Part shown: in pieces, positions 1 through 10,110 of the stretch
Numbering within the stretch: position 1 is the stretch's first letter
How the letters are laid out: every line of letters starts with the position of its first letter
Assembly: GCF_004349245.1 (NCBI RefSeq)
Contig: NZ_SMLC01000010.1
Coordinates: 1-64,000 of the forward strand
Reading direction: 5' to 3'
Origin: Actinomadura sp. 6K520
GTDB lineage: Bacteria; Actinomycetota; Actinomycetes; Streptosporangiales; Streptosporangiaceae
Length of the DNA stretch: 64,000 nt
Translations under genes and position numbers: made by a program
The notes under the pieces: model-generated
Databases searched by the model: none
What the model saw: the letters and a program-made list of their open reading frames with translations, nothing else
What the model was told of the DNA's origin: nothing

Positions 1-13
1 GTTTGCTGGCATG

Positions 14-367
14 CTACTGTCCCCCTTTTCCTTTCGGATCCGGGTAAGCCATTAGGCCCAGAGAAAACCTCCAATCCTCTCCCGGCTGAGCCGGGAATAC
101 GACCAAGCGCCTCGTGGCGCACTCCCACACCTCCACCACGGGGCGGCCGTCGCACTCGTCGCGGAACACCCGCACGACGATCGGCCCCTCCCCGTGTCGC
201 CACGCATTGGTGACGAGCTCGCAGACGACGAGGCGACCGACGTAGTCGTCCTCGATCCCCCACTCGGCGAACCGCTCGGCGAGGAACCGCCGCGCAAGCC
301 GAGGAGCCTGCTCGGTGGCGTCGAGGACGAGCGGCGGCGGAACCTCCGGGGCAAGAGCTGTTGACAT
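14..367 (-). CDS. HATPase-like anti-sigma/ATP-binding protein, apparently C-terminally short
   Basis: About 117 aa from the ATG at 367, which has GAAGG about 9 nt upstream; an earlier in-frame ATG at 415 is possible. The family is the small GHKL ATPase of the RsbW/SpoIIAB type that accompanies XRE and DUF397 genes in actinobacteria. The N-box (CELVTNAWRHG) is clear. The Gly-rich lid expected about 30 residues later (normally like GRGLLLV) is not recognisable: the protein ends FSLGLMAYPDPKGKGGQ. The upstream halves of the family are present (PRLARRFLAERFAEWG). It is divergent from the XRE gene by about 165 bp. It is either a degenerate or truncated copy or a short variant, and ATP binding is doubtful. 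Confidence 0.65.
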   Translation of the reverse strand: MSTALAPEVPPPLVLDATEQAPRLARRFLAERFAEWGIEDDYVGRLVVCELVTNAWRHGEGPIVVRVFRDECDGRPVVEVWECATRRLVVFPAQPGEDWRFSLGLMAYPDPKGKGGQ

Positions 368-533
368 CGGTACGACCTTCGAAGCGTTGACTGATGGGCA
401 CACACATTCAGCCACCGGTGCTGTACGGTGCGTAACAAATCAGGCGAGTCCCGGCCACAAGTCATGCGGTTGAGCCCAGTCACGGTTGTGTCCGGTTGAG
501 TCGCCAAGGTGTGCCCACCCCGGGGAGAGACAC

Positions 534-1400
534 ATGTCCACGCGCCGCAGAAGGAGCACCACCAGCCCGACCTTGGTCGCGTTCGGGAGACGCTTCCGAC
601 GCTTCCGGGACGCGAAGGGTTGGACTCAGGAGAGCCTCGCCTCACGGGCGCACTGCGGGGCGGGGGTGAAGCCGCAGTACATCGGGGCCATCGAGAACGG
701 CCGCGCCAGGTGCACGGAAACGTTCGCAGCCGAGATGGACGTGCTGCTGGAGGCTGACGGCGAGTTGCTCGCCCTGTGGCATGACCTGGCGATGGATTCG
801 ACGTTCCCCGCATGGTTCGACTGGGTGGCCGTCGAAAGCGACGCGATCATCCTCACGTCTTACAGCCTGTCCGTGGTGCACGGACTTCTTCAGGTGCCCG
901 CCTACGCCGAAGCGATCCTCCACGGGGACAAGGACGCGGTGACCGCCCGCTTGTCCCGCCAAGCGATCTTCACTCGTTCCGACCCACCTCCACCGGACGT
1001 CTCATTCCTACTGGACGCGCAGACGCTTGAGCGCCCCGTCGGAAGTCCGGACGTCATGGTCGAGCAGCTCGAATACCTCGCCGCGAAGATCGAGGACGGG
1101 ATGCAGATCCAGATCGTTTCCTCGGATGGGACGCATCTGGGGAACACGCACCCATTCACGATCGCCACGCTGGAGGACATGCAGCAGGTGGCGTACGTCG
1201 AGACGCTGGCGCGCGGGTTCACGATGGCAGAGCCAGCCGACCTAGTAGCCTTCGGCAAGGCGCTGCGGCAGGCGCAAGGGCTTGCTCTATCCGTGGCGCA
1301 GTCGTTGGACGAGATCCGCAGGAAGGCAACGACGTGGAAGCAAGCAAGACCGTCTGGCGAAAGGCCACCCACTCGACCTCGACCGGAGGCGAATGTGTAG
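534..1400 (+). CDS. XRE-family regulator with C-terminal DUF5753 (Scr1-type) domain
   Basis: 288 aa. The start is the ATG at 534 preceded by GGGGAGAGA; the longer frame from 486 has no such site. Residues about 15-75 form a helix-turn-helix (FRDAKGWTQESLASRAH followed by QYIGAIENGRA). The rest matches the DUF5753 sensor half usual in actinobacterial XRE proteins (SYSLSVVHGLLQVPAYAEAIL; later DGTHLGNTHPFTIATLEDMQQVAYVET in the family position). Such proteins regulate a neighbouring DUF397 gene and often development or antibiotic production. The 3' end overlaps the DUF397 gene by 67 bp in another frame, so the two are translationally linked. Confidence 0.9.
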   Translation: MSTRRRRSTTSPTLVAFGRRFRRFRDAKGWTQESLASRAHCGAGVKPQYIGAIENGRARCTETFAAEMDVLLEADGELLALWHDLAMDSTFPAWFDWVAVESDAIILTSYSLSVVHGLLQVPAYAEAILHGDKDAVTARLSRQAIFTRSDPPPPDVSFLLDAQTLERPVGSPDVMVEQLEYLAAKIEDGMQIQIVSSDGTHLGNTHPFTIATLEDMQQVAYVETLARGFTMAEPADLVAFGKALRQAQGLALSVAQSLDEIRRKATTWKQARPSGERPPTRPRPEANV

Positions 1401-1516
1401 AGCTGGCGGCACTTCCGGAAGGAGTGGGTATCCGGGACTCCAAGAACCCGGACGGCCCGAAGCTGCTTCTGGGACGCGACGAGTTCGCCACCCTGGTACA
1501 CGTCCTCAAGCACTGA
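1334..1516 (+). CDS. DUF397 domain protein
   Basis: 60 aa. GTG start at 1334 with AGGAAGG seven bases upstream. It has the DUF397 signature: W-R-K-A near the N-terminus, GGECVELA, GIRDSKNPDGP and a final F-A-x-L-V. DUF397 proteins are small partners of the preceding XRE regulator and are thought to work in toxin-antitoxin-like or signalling pairs. The gene starts inside the regulator gene and is followed at once by a hairpin terminator facing acnA. Confidence 0.9.
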   Translation: MEASKTVWRKATHSTSTGGECVELAALPEGVGIRDSKNPDGPKLLLGRDEFATLVHVLKH

Positions 1517-1530
1517 CTCTCCGCAAAGAG

Positions 1531-1562
1531 AGTGCCCCGCCCCCTCATGGGAGCGGGGCACT
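1531..1562. terminator. Bidirectional hairpin terminator
   Basis: A perfect 10-bp stem (AGTGCCCCGC pairing with GCGGGGCACT) around a 12-base loop lies between the convergent DUF397 gene and acnA. There is no U-tract, as is usual in actinobacteria. Confidence 0.75.
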
Positions 1563-1592
1563 TCTGCGAAGCGGCCCGTTTGGGCGGTGCGG

Positions 1593-4358
<2,766 letters not shown>

Positions 4359-4555
4359 GGACTCCTCCTCCGTCACCACCGCGCGACCGGTCCGAAACAC
4401 GAACGCGCGGCGTTTGGTCTTGGTCTTCGTACGCCCGCCCTCGGCCGGTGCCCCGGGCGCGGCCCGAGCACGGCAGGCGGGTGCTCACCTACTTGATCCT
4501 GCCTTAGTCGGTGACCTGACCGGGAATCAGGTGCGCCTAACTTCGGCGGCTTTTT

Positions 4556-4596
4556 TCTTGATGTCAAGATACATCCAATTTATCTCGACATCAAGC
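4556..4596. promoter_or_regulatory. Two MarR-type operators upstream of acnA (TamR-like)
   Basis: Site 1 (4556-4569) is the perfect palindrome TCTTGA-TG-TCAAGA. Site 2 (4583-4596) is TCTCGA-CA-TCAAGC, matching at 10 of 12 conserved arm positions. Their starts are 27 bp apart. TCTTGA-N2-TCAAGA is typical of MarR-family operators. In Streptomyces the MarR protein TamR, which responds to citrate and aconitate, controls aconitase genes. The assignment to a TamR orthologue is inferred; no marR gene is in the window. Confidence 0.6.
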
Positions 4597-4653
4597 TACT
4601 TGCACCTCCCCCGGTGTCCGGCCCGGTGCCCGCCCGGGCGGACGCTCCCAGGA

Positions 4654-4682
4654 TTGACGAGTGCTTCCCTGGTCGTTAAGGC
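4654..4682 (+). promoter_or_regulatory. Candidate sigma70-type promoter for the LPMO-DUF305 operon
   Basis: TTGACG (4654-4659), a 17-bp spacer and TAAGGC (4677-4682). The predicted 5' leader would be about 90 nt. The -10 is weak. Confidence 0.4.
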
Positions 4683-4778
4683 GGTCTTAGGAGAGCCGTC
4701 GCTAACGTCCTGACGCAATCACGGTCCCCCGAAAAGGCGGCGACCCACCCCCCGAAGACGATGGGAAGGAATGCCTGT

Positions 4779-5564
4779 ATGCGCAGGACGATCGCCTATC
4801 CGCTCGCCGTCCTCACGGCGGCCGCCGGGACGACGCTGTTCACCGCGGCTCCCGCGGCGGCGCACGGCTACGTCTCCGCGCCGCCCAGCCGGCAGGCGCT
4901 GTGCGCCGCGGGCGCCGTGCCCGACTGCGGTCCCATCCAGTTCGAGCCGCAGAGCGTCGAAGGGCCGAAGGGGCAGCGCAACTGCCATGGCGGCCTCTCC
5001 CAGTTCGCGGTGCTCTCCGACGAGAGCCGCGACTGGCCCGCGAAGTCCGTCGGGAGCACGGTGACCTTCAGCTGGACGCTGACCGCGCGGCACCGCACCA
5101 GCACCTGGGAGTACTTCGTCGGCGGCACCCGCGTGGCCGTCTTCGACGACCGCAACCAGATCCCGGACTCGGTCGTGACGCACCGGGTCGACCTCGGCGA
5201 CTTCCCGGGACGGCAGAAGGTCCTGGCCGTCTGGAACATCGGCGACACACCGATGGCGTTCTACAACTGCATCGACCTGAACATCGGCGGCGGCGGTTCC
5301 GGGTCGCAGCCGCCGCCGTCGCCCTCGCAGAGCCCGGCGCCCGCGCCCTCCACCGCGCCGACGCCCGCGCCCTCCGCTCCCGCGCCGTCCCAGCCGCAAC
5401 CCACCGGCGCGCCCGCGGACGGTGCGGCATGGCGGCCCGGCGTGACCTACAAGGTCGGCGACGTGGTCACCTACGAGGGCACCCGGTACCGCTGCCGCCA
5501 GGGTCACACGACGATCCGCAGCTGGGAGCCGGTGTTCACCCCCGCCCTGTGGCTCGCGCTGTGA
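4779..5564 (+). CDS. Secreted AA10 lytic polysaccharide monooxygenase with C-terminal CBM5/12
   Basis: 261 aa from the ATG at 4779, eight bases after GGGAAGGA. A Sec signal peptide (residues 1-28, ending PAAA) exposes His29 as the mature N-terminus. His29 and His105 (LTARHRTSTWEYF) form the copper-binding histidine brace of AA10 enzymes, which oxidatively cleave chitin or cellulose. Cysteine pairs C42/C50 and C69 fit the fold. A Pro/Ser/Ala linker (about residues 177-216) joins a carbohydrate-binding module of the CBM5/12 type (WRPGVTYKVGDVVTYEG...YRCRQGHT...W), which suggests chitin as substrate. The stop codon overlaps the start of the DUF305 gene (GTGA), so the two are co-translated. Confidence 0.92.
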   Translation: MRRTIAYPLAVLTAAAGTTLFTAAPAAAHGYVSAPPSRQALCAAGAVPDCGPIQFEPQSVEGPKGQRNCHGGLSQFAVLSDESRDWPAKSVGSTVTFSWTLTARHRTSTWEYFVGGTRVAVFDDRNQIPDSVVTHRVDLGDFPGRQKVLAVWNIGDTPMAFYNCIDLNIGGGGSGSQPPPSPSQSPAPAPSTAPTPAPSAPAPSQPQPTGAPADGAAWRPGVTYKVGDVVTYEGTRYRCRQGHTTIRSWEPVFTPALWLAL

Positions 5565-6178
5565 GCCGCCGCCCCCTGCACCGCCCCCTGCACCGCGCCG
5601 TGCTGCCCGCGGTGCTCGCCCTGCCCCTGATGCTGACGGCGTGCGGCGGCGGTCCTGAACGGCACGCCTCGACCGAGCCGGCGAGCGCGGCCTCGGACGC
5701 GCCGGCCTCGTCCGGCTACAACGACCACGACGTGATGTTCCTGCAGATGATGATCGCCCATCACAGGCAGGGCGTGGAGATGGCCAAGGTGGCCGCCGAC
5801 CGCGCGAAGCGCGCCGAGGTGCGCAACCTCGCGGCGGCCGTAGCGGCGACGCAGACCGAGGAGGTCAAGACGATGACCTCCTGGCTCCGCACGTGGTCCA
5901 AGCCGGCGACGACCGACCACGCCCCGGGCTCGCACGCCGAGCACGGCGGCCTGCCGGCCACCGGCCCGAAGGAGATCAGCACCCTGAAGCGGACCACCGG
6001 GGCCGCCTTCGAGCCCGCCTTCCTCAACCTGTTCGTCGCGCACCAGCACAACGCGGTGAAGATGGCGGAGGAGGAGGCGAGCAAGGGCGGCGACGAAGAC
6101 GCCAAGGCGTTCGCCGAGCGCGTCAAGGAGTCCCGGACCGACCAGATCCGGCAGATGCTCGGCATGCTCAACAGCTGA
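5561..6178 (+). CDS. DUF305 family lipoprotein
   Basis: 205 aa. The GTG start at 5561 overlaps the LPMO stop. The N-terminus is a lipoprotein signal ending in the lipobox LTAC (ALPLMLTACGGG), so it should be anchored outside the cell. The body is DUF305, a four-helix ferritin-like fold, with the two hallmark helices MFLQMMIAHHRQGVEMA and LNLFVAHQHNAVKMA. The His/Met-rich faces of this family are suspected to bind metal, but function is not established. Coupling to a copper-dependent LPMO makes a role in copper supply an attractive inference. The signal-peptide region contains a small 12-bp tandem duplication (CCCCCTGCACCG twice). Confidence 0.9.
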   Translation: MSRRPLHRPLHRAVLPAVLALPLMLTACGGGPERHASTEPASAASDAPASSGYNDHDVMFLQMMIAHHRQGVEMAKVAADRAKRAEVRNLAAAVAATQTEEVKTMTSWLRTWSKPATTDHAPGSHAEHGGLPATGPKEISTLKRTTGAAFEPAFLNLFVAHQHNAVKMAEEEASKGGDEDAKAFAERVKESRTDQIRQMLGMLNS

Positions 6179-6210
6179 GGCCGGACGGGCTCCCCGCGAA
6201 GCGCCGGCCC

Positions 6211-6249
6211 CCGGGCGGAGCGAGGCCGCGGCGGCCTCGCTCCGCCCGG
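6211..6249. terminator. Strong hairpin terminator after the DUF305 gene
   Basis: A perfect 19-bp inverted repeat, arms 6211-6229 and 6231-6249, with one central base. It begins about 30 nt after the stop codon and ends the LPMO-DUF305 operon. Confidence 0.8.
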
Positions 6250-6338
6250 CGGCACCCGTGCCGGCGGGCCTCTCGACACCATGACCGAACATTTCGAACG
6301 GACCTTTCGGTCCATACTTAATAGGCTATTGTCCGACC

Positions 6339-7016
6339 GTGGCTACCGTGTTGCTGGTTGAAGACGACGACTACGTCCGGCAGGCGTTTCTGCGGGAACT
6401 GCGGGATCTCGGCCACGCGGTGCGCAGCGCGGCACGGGCCCTGGACGCGCTGCGCGACGCGGCGGCGCACGCACCCGATGTCGTTGTCCTTGACCTGGGA
6501 CTTCCCGACCTGGACGGCGGTGAGGCGCTGAAGATGCTGCGCGCCGTCTCGGACGTGCCGGTGATCGTGGCGACCGCGCGGGACGGCGAGCCGGAGATCA
6601 TCCGCCTGCTGCAGTCGGGCGCCGACGATTATCTGGTCAAGCCCTTTTCCGCGGGCCATCTGCACGCGCGGATCGAGGCGGTTCTCCGGCGGACGCGAAC
6701 GGAACCCCGGCAGCGGGCATTGCGGGTCGGGGAACTGAATATCGACCTGGACCGGCGGCAGGCGAAACTCGGCGACACCGTTCTGCAACTGGCGCGCCTG
6801 GAATTCGACCTGCTGGCATTCCTGGCCCGCAACGCCGGGCGCGTCGTGACCCGGCGGGAACTGCTGACCGAGGTGTGGCAGCAGCCCTACGGCGACGACC
6901 AGACCATCGACGTGCACCTGTCCTGGCTTCGCCGGAAGATGGGCGAACGTTCCGCGTCGCCGCGCTACCTGCACACCGTCCGGGGCGTGGGCGTGATGCT
7001 CACGGCGCCGGAGTGA
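6339..7016 (+). CDS. OmpR/PhoB-family response regulator
   Basis: 225 aa. The receiver domain (1-120) has acidic residues in VEDDD, phosphoacceptor Asp52 (VVVLDLGLPD), the Thr of IVATAR and the Lys of YLVKPF. Residues 128-225 are a winged-helix DNA-binding domain (LLAFLARNAGRVVTRRELL, IDVHLSWLRRKMG, HTVRGVGVML). The GTG start has no Shine-Dalgarno sequence. TATTGT at 6327-6332 ends six bases before it, so the mRNA is probably leaderless. An inverted repeat GGACC-tttc-GGTCC (6300-6313) overlaps the expected -35 region. The likely kinase partner is encoded at 7651, with one opposite-strand gene between them. Confidence 0.93.
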   Translation: MATVLLVEDDDYVRQAFLRELRDLGHAVRSAARALDALRDAAAHAPDVVVLDLGLPDLDGGEALKMLRAVSDVPVIVATARDGEPEIIRLLQSGADDYLVKPFSAGHLHARIEAVLRRTRTEPRQRALRVGELNIDLDRRQAKLGDTVLQLARLEFDLLAFLARNAGRVVTRRELLTEVWQQPYGDDQTIDVHLSWLRRKMGERSASPRYLHTVRGVGVMLTAPE

Positions 7017-7036
7017 CCCGCGGTCCCGCGGGGTCC

Positions 7037-7585
7037 TCAGTACTCGTAGACCTGCACGCGCACCGCGCCGTCGTGCCAGGTCGCGAAGACCGCCGAGCCG
7101 TGGACGTCGTCGGTCAGGTCGACGCGCAGCCATTTCTCCTGCCGCCACACCTTGGCCTGGAAACCGTCGTCGGGCGTGGCCGACACCAGCCGCGCGGACT
7201 CGTCGGACAGGGCCAGCACCACGCGTCCGGACTTGACCGTGTAGGTCCGCACCCGCTCGTCCGGCCGGCGGGACGTCTCCGGGTATGGCGACCGCCCGCC
7301 GCCCGGCGCGGCGGTGGGCGACCCGCCCGGCCTGGAGGGCGACGCGGAGGCGGAGGCGGAGGGGGACGGTTCGCCGGACGTCGCGGACGGTGCGGCGGAG
7401 GGGCCCGAGACCGGCGGCCGCCCGTGCCGGACGGGGACCTCGGCGGCCAGGTCGGGGGTGGCCTCGGCCGTCCCGCGCAGCGCGCCGCTCACCCCGGCCC
7501 AGCTGATCGCCATGCCGGTGAGCGTGGTGGCCGTCCACACCGCGATGAAACCGACTCGTCCTCGCATGGGCCTCATACGCCCCAT
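7037..7585 (-). CDS. Secreted or membrane-anchored protein of unknown function
   Basis: 182 aa from the first ATG; ATGs at 7576 and 7567 are equally plausible because none has a clear ribosome site. There is one N-terminal hydrophobic segment (GFIAVWTATTLTGMAISW), then a low-complexity Pro/Ser/Ala-rich stretch (about 50-105), then a small conserved-looking domain with alternating hydrophobics (RTYTVKSGRVVLALSD... FQAKVWRQEKWLRVDLT... VQVYEY). It sits antisense between a response regulator and a histidine kinase, divergent from the kinase by 65 bp. Such proteins recur beside this two-component pair in actinobacteria and may be its input or target. No known function. Confidence 0.7.
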   Translation of the reverse strand: MGRMRPMRGRVGFIAVWTATTLTGMAISWAGVSGALRGTAEATPDLAAEVPVRHGRPPVSGPSAAPSATSGEPSPSASASASPSRPGGSPTAAPGGGRSPYPETSRRPDERVRTYTVKSGRVVLALSDESARLVSATPDDGFQAKVWRQEKWLRVDLTDDVHGSAVFATWHDGAVRVQVYEY

Positions 7586-7650
7586 AAGAGCATAATTTTT
7601 GGTCCTTACACGGCCGCTTCGCCGTAGTACCTGCCGGGAGGGCGTGCGGG

Positions 7651-9015
7651 ATGAGAACTTCGCTGGCGCGCGTCGCCGTCGCGGTGACGGCGATGGTGGC
7701 GCTGTCGTTCGTCGTACCGCTGGGGCTGCTGAACGGCCAGATGGCGCACGACCGGGCGATGACCGCCGCCGAGCGGCAGGCGGCCTCCCTCGTGCCGGTG
7801 CTGTCGGTGACCGGCGACCCGGCCGCGCTGACCGACGCGGTCGGCTCGGTGCCCGCCGGGACGGCGGGGCGGCTGGCGCTGCACCTGCCCACCGGGCAGG
7901 CCCTCGGGTCGCCGCACGCCCCGCCCGGCGACCTCGCCGACGCGCGGCGGCTCGGCCGCACGTCCACCGTCGGGGCCGCGGGCGGCAAGGTGCTGCTGCG
8001 GCCGGTGCTGCTGGAGGCCGGCACCTTCGCCGTCATCGAGGTGTACGTGCCGCAGGAGGAGCTGAGCCGGGGCGTCGCCAGGTCCTGGCTGATCCTCGCG
8101 CTCGTGGCGCTCGCGCTGGTACTGGTGTCGGTGGCGATGGCCGACCGGCTGGCCAAGCGGGTGGTGCGGGCCACCGACCGGCTCGTGCGGGCGGTGACCC
8201 ACGTCGCCGCGGGGGACCTGGCGGCGCGCGTCGACCCGCACGGGCCGCCGGAGCTGCGCGCGGCCGGCGAGGCGTTCAACCACATGGCCGACCGGCTCGC
8301 CCGGCTGCTGGCCGCCGAGCGGGAGGCCGGCGCCGACCTGTCGCACCGGCTGCGGACCCCGCTGACGGCCCTGCGGGTCGACCTCGACGGGCTGGCGGCC
8401 AACCCGGGCGACCCGGCCCGCATGGCGCAGAGCCGCGACGCGCTGGAGCGGCTGGAGACGGCCGTCGACGAGATCATCGCCGCCGCCCGGCGGCCCGCCG
8501 GGCGGTCCGGCACGGCGGCCGGCGGGACGGGCGCGGCGGCGAGCTGCGACGCGTCCGAGGTGGTCCGCCGCCGGCTCGCGTTCTGGTCGGCGCTGGCCGA
8601 GGACCAGGACCGCGGCTGGGACCTGGTCGGCGCCGACGCGCCCGCGCCCGTCCCGGCCCCGGAGGCCGAGCTGGCCGCCGCCCTGGACGCGCTGATGGGC
8701 AACATCTTCCGGCACACCCCGCACGGCACGGCCTTCCGCCTCACCGTCCACCGCGGCCGGACCTCCACCGGCCTGCTGTTCGGCGACGCCGGCCCCGGCA
8801 TCGCCGACGGCGCCGCGGCGCTGCGCCGCGGCACCAGCGGTGCCGGGTCCACCGGGCTGGGGCTGGACATCGCGCGGCGGCTGGCGGAGTCCACCGGCGG
8901 CTCGCTGCGCGTCGGCACCTCGCCGCTGGGCGGCGCCCAGATCGAGGTGTGGCTGCGCACCGCCCCCAAACCGGCGTCCCGCCGCTCGGCCCGCCGCGCC
9001 GCCCGGTCGCGGTGA
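7651..9015 (+). CDS. Sensor histidine kinase
   Basis: 454 aa. ATG at 7651 behind GGGAGGG. The topology is TM1 (about 8-28), an extracytoplasmic sensor region (about 30-140), TM2 (WLILALVALALVLVSVAMA), HAMP (about 168-222), HisKA with the phosphoacceptor His in ADLSHRLRTPLTALR, then HATPase with the N-box (LMGNIFRHTPHGT), G1 (GDAGPGI) and G2 (STGLGLDIARRL). The ATPase domain is compact and the N-box is slightly divergent (NIFRH rather than NAxxH). It probably phosphorylates the response regulator encoded at 6339. The stimulus is not deducible. Confidence 0.92.
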   Translation: MRTSLARVAVAVTAMVALSFVVPLGLLNGQMAHDRAMTAAERQAASLVPVLSVTGDPAALTDAVGSVPAGTAGRLALHLPTGQALGSPHAPPGDLADARRLGRTSTVGAAGGKVLLRPVLLEAGTFAVIEVYVPQEELSRGVARSWLILALVALALVLVSVAMADRLAKRVVRATDRLVRAVTHVAAGDLAARVDPHGPPELRAAGEAFNHMADRLARLLAAEREAGADLSHRLRTPLTALRVDLDGLAANPGDPARMAQSRDALERLETAVDEIIAAARRPAGRSGTAAGGTGAAASCDASEVVRRRLAFWSALAEDQDRGWDLVGADAPAPVPAPEAELAAALDALMGNIFRHTPHGTAFRLTVHRGRTSTGLLFGDAGPGIADGAAALRRGTSGAGSTGLGLDIARRLAESTGGSLRVGTSPLGGAQIEVWLRTAPKPASRRSARRAARSR

Positions 9016-9092
9016 GTACCCGCTCACCTACGACCGCGAGGTCTGCAGGCTCCCGGAGTAGCTCGTGCGGTCGGGCAACGCGCGGGTCCGCC

Positions 9093-10079
9093 TCACCAGC
9101 GCTGGCGGGCCTCCTCCGCCCACCCGGTGAGGCCGTCGAAGTCGATCCAGGTCCCGCCGTCGGTGCGGGCGCGCCCGCTGAAGTGGCCGAAGCACTGGTG
9201 CGTCTCGCTGCCGACGATGCCCAGTTCCGTGCGCGCGGCCTTCTCGTGGAAGGGCCGGAACTCGGCCTCGACGCGGGCACCGGTGATCGTCCAGGGGCGC
9301 AGCCAGTCGTCCCGGTCGTAGCTCCAGTCGAGCTCCTCGCCGATCTTGTGGAGGCGCCCGTCGACGAAGATCGCGTTCTCCGTCATGCCGGTGCCGTCCG
9401 TCCACTTACCGCCGAGCTGGAGCGCCAGGCCCGGCCCGCTCGCCGCCGCCCAGTTCCACGTCATCCGGTACGGCCACTTGCCGCGCCCGTGGTCGAGCAC
9501 CGCGAACGCGCCCTCCGCGATCTCGTGCTCGCCGGACGGCAGCCGCAGCCGCCCGGTCACCGGCCGCCCGACGTCCTTCACCGTGTACTGGAACCGCCGC
9601 GGCCCCCACGGGATCACCACGCCGAGCGATTCGCGGCCCTCCTCCAGCGGGATCTCGACGTCGAGGTCGAAGCCCGCTCCGGGCGCGAGGGCGCGCACCC
9701 GGGAGCCGCCCGGGTGCCGCCGGACGCCGACCGCCACTCCCCCGCCCCGCACCGACGCCTCGCCCTCGCCGCTCCGGTCGGGGAACACGGCGCCGCGTGC
9801 GAACGGCACCACCGCGTCCCTGCCGGTCTCCTCGCCGGTCTCGCGGTCCAGGGCGTAGACGCCGTGCACCCCGGCGTAGTCGATCGACGAGGCGACGATG
9901 CCGATGACGTGCCGCGGGGTGACGATGCCCCAGTACTCCCAGCGCTTGGCCCGTCCCCAGCCGCGCAGGTTCGCGCGGTGGAGGGGGCGCCGCGTCCAGC
10001 CGACCGCGTCCGGGTCGAGCCGCCCGTCCGGCAGGCACAGCTCGACGGGTTCGGTGATCTCGCGCTCATGGGTTGGCAT
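9093..10079 (-). CDS. DUF2804 family protein
   Basis: 328 aa, full length for DUF2804 (LCLPDGRLDPDAVGWTRRPLHRANLRGWGRAKRWEYWGI near the start; MTWNWAAASG and CFGHFSGRARTDGGTWI later). The proteins resemble the AttH/CrtC-like lipocalin folds, but function is unknown. It is convergent with the histidine kinase gene and lies 31 bp downstream of the carotenoid oxygenase gene on the same strand, so the two may be cotranscribed. The only Shine-Dalgarno-like sequence (GGGGAGG) is unusually far, about 16 bases upstream. Confidence 0.8.
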   Translation of the reverse strand: MPTHEREITEPVELCLPDGRLDPDAVGWTRRPLHRANLRGWGRAKRWEYWGIVTPRHVIGIVASSIDYAGVHGVYALDRETGEETGRDAVVPFARGAVFPDRSGEGEASVRGGGVAVGVRRHPGGSRVRALAPGAGFDLDVEIPLEEGRESLGVVIPWGPRRFQYTVKDVGRPVTGRLRLPSGEHEIAEGAFAVLDHGRGKWPYRMTWNWAAASGPGLALQLGGKWTDGTGMTENAIFVDGRLHKIGEELDWSYDRDDWLRPWTITGARVEAEFRPFHEKAARTELGIVGSETHQCFGHFSGRARTDGGTWIDFDGLTGWAEEARQRW

Positions 10080-10110
10080 GGCCCGAGACTAACGACCTCC
10101 CCACCGGGGC

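Larger units (their letters stand above)
4359..4778. other. 420-bp divergent intergenic region between acnA and the LPMO gene
   Basis: No convincing gene lies here. It carries the GGAGGAGGAG ribosome site of acnA, two MarR-type palindromes in an AT-rich patch (4550-4600), and a candidate sigma70-type promoter for the LPMO gene. Confidence 0.7.

Noticed and set aside
4771..4778. ATG at 4771 as LPMO start
   Set aside because: Out of frame with the signal peptide. The ATG at 4779 keeps the frame and has proper ribosome-site spacing.
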